Source: Butyrivibrio sp. (GTDB lineage: Bacteria > Bacillota > Clostridia > Lachnospirales > Lachnospiraceae). Taken from it: 5,299 nucleotides of DNA. Positions 1-5,299 of this stretch are shown here, piece after piece (the stretch's first letter is position 1; every line of letters starts with the position of its first letter). Made by a program: the position numbers and the translations under genes. Location of the stretch: positions 1-5,299 of the forward strand of contig JAILEJ010000123.1 in NCBI GenBank assembly GCA_024688095.1. The letters are read 5' to 3'. The notes under the pieces are model-generated. The model was not told the DNA's origin and did not search any database. It saw only the letters and a program-made list of their open reading frames with translations.

Positions 1-147
1 GATATGCAAGAGTTTGTAAAGAGATTAATAGACATGGGATATGAAGAGGTGAAGCTCATAGATACTACGAATGGAATGTTTATGAGCAGATTCGAAGCTT
101 TGTGGATGGAGCTTTCCGGCTCGACCATACTTGTAGGGAGAAAATAG
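1..147 (+). CDS. C-terminal end of a probable class I SAM-dependent methyltransferase (5' end outside window)
   Basis: Frame 1 is open from the window edge to a TAG at 145-147 and gives 48 residues. The tail reads as an amphipathic helix (QEFVKRLIDMGYEEVKLID), then a short loop, then a hydrophobic strand ending in STILVGRK. A 'GF/Y-x-x-V-x-L-I-D' strand followed by a final 'S-x-x-L-V-G-x-K' strand is typical of the last two beta strands of class I methyltransferases. In Clostridia such genes often sit beside ATC-hydrolase-family genes. That the frame is coding is fairly safe, because it ends 2 bases before the next start and contains that gene's ribosome binding site. The family call is from pattern memory only, since the SAM-binding motif lies outside the window. 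Substrate unknown. Confidence 0.55.
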   Translation, partial: DMQEFVKRLIDMGYEEVKLIDTTNGMFMSRFEALWMELSGSTILVGRK

Positions 148-149
148 CC

Positions 150-785
150 ATGAAAAAATACATTCCGGAAAATATGGTAAAGATCAGCAGGTATCAGAAC
201 TTTTTCCCAACGCTTTCTGGTGATATCAGGCGTGATATTTGCATACGTATGGAAGAACTCATTCGTGAAGAAGAATTATATTGCGATCAGGGAAATTACG
301 AGCATATGTCGCAGATCCTGACTTCCATTGCCATGTATGAAATCTTTCAAAGGCATGGTAAGAGTGAGGAAGAAGCATACAAGATCGTTTCGGAGGAAAT
401 GTGGAAATTTCTGGATCCGTCCGGGATGCAGAAACTTGCGAAGAAAAGCTTCTTTATGCCTCTTATGAAGAAGGTTGTGCCATTTGGATTTAAGCATAAA
501 TCAGGCACTGGCTGGAGATATACCTGGCATATCAAAGAAGATCCTAAAGATGAGTTTCACTTTGAGTGTAACGAATGCATATATGCAAAAATCCTCGGAA
601 AACGGAACCTTATGAAACTTGGTGCTATGTGCTGCCATGCAGACATAATCAATTACGGGAATCTTCCCTTTACGGATTTCATCCGCACTAAGACATTATG
701 TCAGGGCGGTGACTATTGCGACTTCAGATTTGTTCGCCACAGCACAGATGCCGGAGATGGGTGGACTCGGACAGAAAGCATATAG
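150..785 (+). CDS. L-2-amino-thiazoline-4-carboxylate hydrolase (ATC hydrolase) family protein
   Basis: This 211-residue cytoplasmic protein has no signal peptide or membrane segment. The C-terminal third carries the family pattern: a paired cysteine motif (C140-N-E-C143), a Cys-Cys-His-Ala-Asp block at 161-165, and the closing block at 179-194, RTKTLCQGGDYCDFRF. ATC hydrolases open the thiazoline ring of L-2-amino-thiazoline-4-carboxylate to S-carbamoyl-cysteine on the way to cysteine. Many clostridial members are annotated by homology only, so the real substrate here is open. I chose ATG 150 over the in-frame ATG at 102 for two reasons. An AGGGAG ribosome binding site (135-140) lies 9 bases upstream, and starting at 102 would overlap the upstream gene by 46 bases. 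The 2-base gap to that gene suggests one operon. Length is normal for the family and the copy looks intact. Confidence 0.85.
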   Translation: MKKYIPENMVKISRYQNFFPTLSGDIRRDICIRMEELIREEELYCDQGNYEHMSQILTSIAMYEIFQRHGKSEEEAYKIVSEEMWKFLDPSGMQKLAKKSFFMPLMKKVVPFGFKHKSGTGWRYTWHIKEDPKDEFHFECNECIYAKILGKRNLMKLGAMCCHADIINYGNLPFTDFIRTKTLCQGGDYCDFRFVRHSTDAGDGWTRTESI

Positions 786-799
786 CACTGATGCTAAAG

Positions 800-813
800 A
801 TCACTATAGTGAT
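800..813. repeat. Perfect 14-base palindrome (possible operator)
   Basis: The sequence ATCACTATAGTGAT is identical to its own reverse complement. It lies 14 bases after the stop of the ATC hydrolase gene. It has no central loop and no T tract follows, so it is not a rho-independent terminator. Its size and lack of a spacer fit a binding site for a small dimeric regulator. No promoter or regulated gene just downstream can be shown, so the role is only a guess. Confidence 0.4.
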
Positions 814-903
814 GGGGATATAAAAAATATTATAGTAATGTTAAAATAGTTCAAGAAAATGCCGTAGACATCGTTAGAACTGCCGTATGAAGGTGCTAAT
901 GAA

Positions 904-1032
904 ATGTTTATGGTGGATGATATAGATGATAAAGATTTCTTAAAAGTTCTGTTGGAATCAATGTATGATGAGCTTCCGGAGCCACCTGATTCTGGTATTC
1001 TAATGCTTGAGAGCCACCACAATATATGGTGA
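904..1032 (+). CDS. Doubtful 42-residue acidic ORF, unknown
   Basis: This short frame-1 ORF begins at ATG 904 with a moderate ribosome binding site (GAAGGTG, 889-895, spacing 8) and ends at TGA 1030-1032. The product is acidic, starting MFMVDDIDDKDFLKVLLESM and continuing with a Pro-Glu-Pro-Pro stretch. It could be a small gene or the surviving tail of a decayed one, since the same frame has stops at 847-849 and 865-867. I recognise no family. It lies in the poorly organised stretch before the integrase relic, which lowers confidence. Confidence 0.2.
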   Translation: MFMVDDIDDKDFLKVLLESMYDELPEPPDSGILMLESHHNIW

Positions 1033-1105
1033 TTATGTCAAATTGATTTTTTATAGGATCTCTTTTAGATTTTTTAGAAAGCTTTTTTGCTATTAATAAA
1101 TCTAA

Positions 1106-1111
1106 AGGAGG
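1106..1111 (+). promoter_or_regulatory. Ribosome binding site of the decayed integrase
   Basis: AGGAGG, a full match to the anti-Shine-Dalgarno sequence, lies 7 bases before ATG 1119. That ATG is followed at once by TAA. Inserting a base or two after the ATG would give a Met-Ser-Lys-Glu-Arg-like start, which is common for Tn916-type integrases. I therefore take this as the original integrase start, now broken, rather than the ATG at 1137. Confidence 0.55.
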
Positions 1112-1118
1112 TCTTTTT

Positions 1119-1813
1119 ATGTAAGGAGAGAGAAACATGGCTGGAAAGAAGCCATGCCTTTCATTAAGAGAATTAGAAAAGCAGGTTGAAAAGGAAATAG
1201 ATTCACCGTTTTCACCTTTGGCAAGTAAAAACATCTGATGCAAAGCTGTTTTTGATAAAGCTACAGGAGGATGGAAAAGGTTGTAGCACAATAAAGTGTG
1301 TAAGTGGCGTGTTAAGGCCAGCTTTTCAGATGGCAGTGGATGACGATATGCTCATTAAAAATCCATTCGCCTTTCAGTTTAATGGAATTATAGTAAATGA
1401 CGCAGGATCGAGAAATGCCAAGGTTTGATAAAGGTATTGATGGATATACCGGATTTTTGTTTTATGATGATAATGGCCTACCGCTGGTAGCAATGCATTG
1501 GGAACATAGAATTAAAAATATGAAAGAAAGATACAATAAGCTTTTTAAACTTCAAATTTCGGCACTTACACCTCACATATGCAGGCATACATATTGTACC
1601 AATATGGCCAGAGCAGGAATGAATCCTAAAACACTACAGTATCTGATGGGACATTCGGACATAAGTATTACCATGAACGTATATACTTATCTGGGACTTA
1701 ATGATGCAAAAGAAGAGATGATCAAGATGGAAGAACTCAACAAGGCAAGGAAAGAGCTTATGAAGGAAGGCAAGATTAAACCGATAGAACAGAAGATGTT
1801 TAGAGTTGTATAA
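1119..1813 (+). pseudogene. Tn916-type tyrosine recombinase/integrase, decayed by internal deletions and frameshifts
   Basis: Three collinear pieces of a phage/Tn916-type integrase lie in three frames. (1) 1137-1235, frame 3: AGKKPCLSLRELEKQVEKEI, the stretch just after the arm-binding domain. (2) 1231-1425, frame 1: SDAKLFLIKLQEDGKG, then VLRPAFQMAVDDD and NPFAFQF, from the core-binding domain. (3) 1397-1813, frame 2: 138 residues with GYTGFLFYD, then the catalytic box with H60-x-x-R63 (HICRHT), H86 (MGHSD) and the nucleophile candidate Y96 (NVYTY). Family members are about 400 residues. Missing are the arm-binding domain, about 50 residues between pieces 1 and 2, and about 100 residues between pieces 2 and 3, which carry the first catalytic Arg and the Lys. 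Piece 3 alone cannot recombine DNA. An intact terminator follows. The family call is firm; the sizes of the missing parts are estimates from memory. Confidence 0.88.
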
Positions 1814-1830
1814 ATAAGAAAATAGTAAAT

Positions 1831-1867
1831 AAGCTATCACTTGGGCTAAAGAAGTGATAGCTTTTTT
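1831..1867 (+). terminator. Rho-independent terminator after the integrase relic
   Basis: AAGCTATCAC (1831-1840) pairs perfectly with GTGATAGCTT (1854-1863) around a 13-base loop. The descending arm runs straight into six Ts (1862-1867). It starts 17 bases after the integrase stop and would end that transcript, separating it from the genes to the right. Confidence 0.88.
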
Positions 1868-1984
1868 ATGGGAATAATTATAATGTAGAATTATATTTAA
1901 GTATTATGTACCAGCAAAAAAGTTCTTGAAAACAATTATTAATCATATTAGCCTTACAATTTATTGTTATACGGAGTTGTATAT

Positions 1985-2311
1985 ATGTTTGATAGTTTTG
2001 AAGAGTCTATTTTGTCATGCGGGTATTTTGATGTCTTAAATTGGGAAGCTGATAGTGTAGAGGTGATGAGTATAGAAACAAAGCACTATTGGCTCATGAA
2101 GAAATTTGATAAGGAAGGCTATCCAGGGTTAGTTCTTTACCATAGTCATAATGGTCGTTCATATCATGTGCATTTTTGCTATAAAGATCAGGACCTTGCG
2201 CCTGCAGTTTCTGAAATAATGAGCCATGATAGATATCAGAAGAAAAAGATGAAACTGAGAAATAAGATTACAAAGGTTTCTAACATGGAATTGATGAGAG
2301 CGATTGGCTAA
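1985..2311 (+). CDS. Hypothetical protein, 108 residues
   Basis: This is a small soluble protein of unrecognised family. I chose ATG 1985 because a CGGAG ribosome binding site (1972-1976) sits 8 bases upstream; the frame could also open at TTG 1964, but that start has no such site. Visible features are an acidic N-terminal half (FDSFEESILSCGYFDVLNWE), then VEVMS, TKHYWLMKK and PGLVLYH, which look like alternating beta strands. A histidine cluster follows (H53, H55, H61, H63 within HSHNGRSYHVHF). The C-terminal tail is basic (YQKKKMKLRNK). The histidine cluster could bind metal or be a catalytic pair, but nothing proves it. The gene is monocistronic: a strong terminator precedes it and a weaker one follows. 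It may be cargo of the former integrative element or flanking chromosome. No function is assigned. Confidence 0.7.
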   Translation: MFDSFEESILSCGYFDVLNWEADSVEVMSIETKHYWLMKKFDKEGYPGLVLYHSHNGRSYHVHFCYKDQDLAPAVSEIMSHDRYQKKKMKLRNKITKVSNMELMRAIG

Positions 2312-2339
2312 ACTGCTTTAACCAGTGTTTTCTTTTTTT
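2312..2339 (+). terminator. Weak rho-independent terminator after the hypothetical gene
   Basis: ACTG (2312-2315) pairs with CAGT (2323-2326) around a 7-base loop, and the stem can be extended by A-T pairs across a one-base bulge. A T-rich tract (2328-2339, with one C) follows. The stem is short, so termination may be partial. Confidence 0.4.
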
Positions 2340-2384
2340 AAAAGCATTTATTTATGATAATTTTAGAATAAAACTACTATATCT

Positions 2385-2393
2385 GATATAAAA
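2385..2393 (+). promoter_or_regulatory. Possible extended -10 promoter of the two-gene cassette
   Basis: TGATATAAA fits the extended -10 form TG-n-TATAAA, 43 bases before the ATG at 2437. No good -35 hexamer lies 16-18 bases upstream, which extended -10 promoters can tolerate. It sits in the only gap before the cassette, just after a terminator, where a promoter is expected. The evidence is pattern only. Confidence 0.35.
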
Positions 2394-2436
2394 TATTATT
2401 GGATATCGTCATTGATTGCTAAAAAAGGAATAAAGA

Positions 2437-3192
2437 ATGGGTTATAAAGAAGATTTACAATCGAGTACAAATTTGTCAGAGCTTTTTAATGTGTGGAAAA
2501 ATAAGCCAGCTTGTAATGTTGAATACATTAAGAAAAAGAGCAAAATTCAACTTACAATAGATCATGGAAACAATTATTTTATAGCAGATGGAATTGTTGA
2601 TTATTCTACATGGAATAATTCTGGGAATAAAAAAATCTTATTTATACTTAAAGAAGCTTATGGCAAAGATTGGGGTGATTATACGTTGGCATCCTGGTTA
2701 GGGGATGAAAATGGTGAAAAAATGTCACATGCAATGTGGCGAAGAGTAGCCAGATGGGTGTATGGCATTAGTAATACTTCTGAGTCGAATATTGCAAAAT
2801 ATATACCGGAATTAACAAAACAGCAGCATTTTTCTGCTTTGAGGAGTATAGCGGTTCTTAATTTGAAGAAAAGCGATGGACAAAGTGGATCGGATTATGA
2901 AGAGATTAATGCTTATGCCGAAAACGATAGAGATGAGATAAAGAAAGAGCTGAGTTTAATTGACGCAGATATTATAGTCTGCGGATCAACATTTAAAACC
3001 TTATATGAAACTGTATATGAACATAAGGATGGACTTGGCGAAAATGCTAATGATAACTGGTTCTATTATTTGAATCTGGATGGTAAAGAAAGACTTTATA
3101 TTGATTACTATCATCCGGCTAATCAGTGGCCAGATTTGATCAATTATTATGCGATAACCAATATATATCAGCAGGCGCTATTATCAAGATGA
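2437..3192 (+). CDS. Uncharacterised protein with uracil-DNA-glycosylase-like motif layout; partner of the KAP NTPase
   Basis: This intact 251-residue soluble protein starts at ATG 2437, 6 bases after AGGAA (2426-2430). Its motifs follow the order of the UDG fold. Strand ILFILKEA (67-74) stands where UDGs have the 'GEAPG' loop. RRVARWVYGI (102-111) is a helix. IAVLNLKK (138-145) sits at the central strand. ADIIVCGST (177-185) matches the 'P-x-x-I-V-x-L-G' strand. YHPA (225-228) stands where UDGs have the 'HPS' motif. The catalytic Asp/Asn of classical UDG motif 1 is not obvious: Lys-Glu (72-73) is there instead, so base-excision activity cannot be assumed and another nucleotide-related reaction is possible. 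Only 52 bases separate it from the KAP NTPase gene, with no terminator, so the two are probably co-transcribed. The fold call is inference from motif order; the family has no name I can give. Confidence 0.75.
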   Translation: MGYKEDLQSSTNLSELFNVWKNKPACNVEYIKKKSKIQLTIDHGNNYFIADGIVDYSTWNNSGNKKILFILKEAYGKDWGDYTLASWLGDENGEKMSHAMWRRVARWVYGISNTSESNIAKYIPELTKQQHFSALRSIAVLNLKKSDGQSGSDYEEINAYAENDRDEIKKELSLIDADIIVCGSTFKTLYETVYEHKDGLGENANDNWFYYLNLDGKERLYIDYYHPANQWPDLINYYAITNIYQQALLSR

Positions 3193-3244
3193 ATTACTCA
3201 TATAGACTAAAATTTGTTAAAAGACTATTAAGGAGGAATGCATT

Positions 3245-4981
3245 ATGGCAAAGAAAACAGGCTGTCCAGATAAACCAGTTGCAAGTATTACAGAGGATTT
3301 ATTTAATGTTTCTACATATGTAAATGGGCTTTGCAGTTTTATAAGAAGTTGTGATACCCCTATGACAATATCCATCCAGGGTGACTGGGGTAGTGGAAAA
3401 ACCAGTATGATGAATATGATTAAGGAGAATTTACAGGGCTCCATATGGCCAATATGGTTTAACACTTGGCAGTTTTCACAGTTTGATATGGGAAATGGAT
3501 TAGCATTTTCTATGATGGATGTTCTTCTTAAAGGGTTAGATTGTGATAAGGATTTTCGTAAAAAGCTGCTTAATGGACTTGTTTGATTTGGAAAAAAGGT
3601 TGTGAAGGTTGCAACAGATCATGCCATTGGTGGAGAGATGGCAGGCACCGTAGGCGAAATAATGGATGGTGGTGATTCTGATTACGCATCCGAGATACTT
3701 GAGCTGAAAGGAAAGTTCCAAACTGCTGTAAATGATAAGCTTGATAAAGAGCATAGAGACAGAGTTGTCATCTTTGTAGATGACCTTGACCGTCTTCAGC
3801 CTTTAAAAGCTATTGAACTGTTAGAGGTATTAAAACTATTTCTTGATTGCGAAAATTGTATTTTTATTTTGGCTGTTGACTACGAAGTGGTTACGTTAGG
3901 GATAAAGCAAAAATTTGGAGAAGATGTATCTGATGTTAAGGGGAAGAGTTTCTTTGACAAGATTATCCAGCTTCCATTTAAGATGCCTGTTGCGCAGTAT
4001 GATATCCGTAAATATGTAAAAGATATGATGAATAGAATGGACATACCTACTGACGATAAGAATGTCCAGTTATTTACTAATTTAATACATGCTTCTATGG
4101 GATTTAATCCACGAAGTATGAAACGACTGTTTAATACCTATGAGCTTTTGGATATTATAACAAAAGCGACTGTCAGGGGAATAGATGAAGCTGTCAGGAA
4201 GAGAATACTATTTGCAATTATATGTACTCAAATGTCTTTTGAGGAATTATATTTGTATCTTACATCAACCAGAATTGATGCGGATACCTTTACGGCCCTA
4301 CGATCACAGGACACAGCACAAGAGGCACTAAGTGAAATATATGCAAACACAGATGTGTCGGAAGAGTTGTTACATAAGATCGTATTATTTATGCCGTACT
4401 TTATTGATGCATTACAAATTGATGAGGATGATAATCTTTCAGAAATAGAGCTAGAGAATCTTAAGGTAATTCTCAAATGTTCAGTAGTAACATCTGTAAA
4501 TGCTAATTCAGGGGAAGAAAATAATGAGAGTCTTGAATGGGAGTATAGAGATAGAAACAAGAAATTGGTAAAAGAAACAGCTGAACTTCTAAAATCCATT
4601 GGGACATTCTCAGCTTGGATGCCAAGAAAAGCTAGAGACGGAGTTAAAATTTCTGATATATCTGGTTACTATAAGTGGAATACTGACGCAGGATTTGATT
4701 GTATTTTGGAGTATTATCTTAGTAGAATTGATGATTTTACAATTGGTGTTCATATATATATTTCTCAAGAGAACTCTAATGGACAGGTATTTTTTGACAC
4801 GCTAGGTGATAATCCTTTGAAATTATCTATTAAACCAGTAAAGGTAGAATGGGGAAGGTACATATATAGAAATGTACTGAGATTTAATGATGACGATCCT
4901 AATTCAACAGAACAGATAGCATCAATTGTAAAGAACGCATATGAGAGCTTAAAAAGCATTTTGAACGGTAAGAACATATAA
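3245..4981 (+). pseudogene. KAP-family P-loop NTPase, interrupted by one in-frame TGA
   Basis: The frame runs from ATG 3245, 8 bases after AGGAGG (3231-3236), to TAA 4979-4981, with a single TGA at 3584-3586 (codon 114 of 578). No frameshift is needed: both halves are in frame 2, and homology-like features continue across the stop. Walker A is GDWGSGKT (46-53), Walker B is VVIFVDDLDRL (174-184), the KAP block FFDKIIQLPF lies at 236-245, and GFNPRSMKRLFN at 286-297. Residues from about 432 on form a separate C-terminal domain I do not recognise. Many KAP NTPases have a membrane-helix insert between the Walker motifs; here that stretch (about 110-150) is short and not hydrophobic, so the protein is probably cytoplasmic. 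KAP NTPases include PifA and QatA, which act in phage exclusion or defence. If the TGA is real, the first piece is 113 residues with Walker A only, and the rest (from GTG 3602 at best) lacks Walker A, so ATPase function should be lost. Readthrough or sequence error are alternatives. Confidence 0.85.
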
Positions 4982-4987
4982 AATCTA

Positions 4988-5299
4988 ATGTATAGAGGGT
5001 GCTATGTTTCAATAAGATCTGGTTGGCAAATAAAATATCTGTTCGGGTCTTGTTTTTACAAAATAGGCACAAACTGGAATAGACATCATATTAGATTCAT
5101 GAGCCTGATTAATAATAACATTTGGATAGTCGTACCAAGGCTGAGTTGTCCGATAATGAAAGGTGGAATAATAGAACGTGCTGTTCCGCATTATCTTGTA
5201 GTTGGAAAATGCGCGTGGCTTCAAAACTGGTATGAGGATTGCGATTACATAGAAATTGATACTTCGGATTTGGACTTGCGTATGGTTTCTTTTACATAT
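4988..5299 (+). CDS. Possible third cassette gene, hypothetical, 3' end outside window
   Basis: Frame 2 opens at ATG 4988, 7 bases after the KAP stop, and stays open for 104 codons to the window edge. There is no clear ribosome binding site before 4988; translational coupling to the upstream gene could compensate. The last part looks most protein-like (AVPHYLVVGKCAWLQNWYED, then CDYIEIDTSDLDL). Codons beginning with G, and purines in first position, are commoner in this frame than in the antisense frame, which is also open from 5299 down to 5009 with codons exactly opposed. That favours the plus strand but does not settle it. ATG 5004 has an AGAGGG site close upstream but stops after three codons, so a frameshifted start is also possible. 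The stretch shares its frame with the NTPase gene, so it could be a decayed extension of it. Family not recognised. Confidence 0.4.
   Translation, partial: MYRGCYVSIRSGWQIKYLFGSCFYKIGTNWNRHHIRFMSLINNNIWIVVPRLSCPIMKGGIIERAVPHYLVVGKCAWLQNWYEDCDYIEIDTSDLDLRMVSFTY

Larger units (their letters stand above)
786..1118. other. Gene-poor stretch between the ATC hydrolase gene and the integrase relic
   Basis: No convincing complete gene lies here on either strand. Frame 1 has a 33-codon ORF from 748 to 849 that overlaps the hydrolase gene and has no ribosome binding site. It also has a 42-codon ORF at 904-1032, listed separately. Frame 3 around 843-888 could be read as a continuation of the first ORF, so the stretch may be a frameshifted relic of one gene, but I recognise no family. 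A Tn916-type element would carry xis just upstream of int. I found no xis-like helix-turn-helix ORF here, which suggests it was lost. A perfect palindrome sits at 800-813. Confidence 0.4.

Noticed and set aside
276..497. Minus-strand open frame inside the ATC hydrolase gene
   Set aside because: Antisense shadow of a gene with clear family motifs.
800..835. Terminator after the ATC hydrolase gene built on the palindrome
   Set aside because: The palindrome has no loop and is followed by G and A rather than a T tract.
748..849. 33-codon ORF overlapping the end of the ATC hydrolase gene
   Set aside because: It has no ribosome binding site, overlaps a well supported gene and is short; at most it is part of a relic that could be joined by frameshift to 843-888.
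908..1291. 127-codon open frame on the minus strand
   Set aside because: It lies opposite the integrase relic and the gene-poor stretch, its protein shows no recognisable domain, and the plus strand in the same place matches a known integrase family.
1873..1984. Attachment site of the lost element just after the integrase terminator
   Set aside because: AT-rich with small imperfect repeats only; I could find no convincing matching copy elsewhere in the window to define att ends.
3126..3323. 65-codon plus-strand frame bridging the two cassette genes
   Set aside because: It overlaps both real genes out of frame and is not protein-like.
4228..4599. 123-codon minus-strand open frame inside the KAP NTPase gene
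   Set aside because: Serine-rich low-complexity translation typical of the antisense of an AT-rich gene; the plus strand has continuous KAP features.
3602..4981. Separate gene starting at GTG 3602
   Set aside because: It is in the same frame as the upstream Walker A part, its only upstream ribosome-site-like sequence is too close to the start, and it would lack Walker A; better read as the second part of one interrupted gene.

Overview
The window is AT-rich DNA with strong AGGAGG-type ribosome binding sites. Its gene content points to an anaerobic Firmicute, probably of the Clostridia/Lachnospiraceae type. This rests on the base composition, an ATC-hydrolase-family gene beside a probable methyltransferase tail, and a Tn916-type integrase relic. 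The genus cannot be told from the sequence.

Left part (1-785): the last 48 codons of a probable class I SAM-dependent methyltransferase are followed, after 2 bases, by a complete gene of the L-2-amino-thiazoline-4-carboxylate hydrolase (ATC hydrolase) family. The two look like one operon and probably represent the older chromosomal backbone.

Middle part (786-1867): about 330 bases hold no convincing gene, only a perfect 14-base palindrome and a doubtful 42-codon ORF. Next comes the wreck of a Tn916-type tyrosine integrase. It keeps its ribosome binding site, part of the N-terminal and core-binding regions, and the C-terminal H-x-x-R/H/Y catalytic box. It has lost the arm-binding domain and the segment with the first catalytic arginine, and it is read in three successive frames. 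A strong rho-independent terminator follows. I read this as the scar of an integrative element, most of which is gone.

Right part (1868-5299): a 108-codon gene of unknown function is followed by the most interesting unit. This is a two-gene cassette of a 251-residue protein with the motif layout of the uracil-DNA-glycosylase fold and, 52 bases on, a KAP-family P-loop NTPase of about 578 codons. The NTPase has intact Walker A and B motifs but is interrupted by a single in-frame TGA at codon 114. A further frame, opening 7 bases after the NTPase stop, runs off the window end and may be a third member.

KAP NTPases occur in several anti-phage systems (PifA, QatA). A nucleic-acid-type enzyme fold paired with a KAP ATPase beside an integrase relic therefore makes a reasonable but unproven candidate defence module. 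In this copy it may be inactivated by the nonsense codon.
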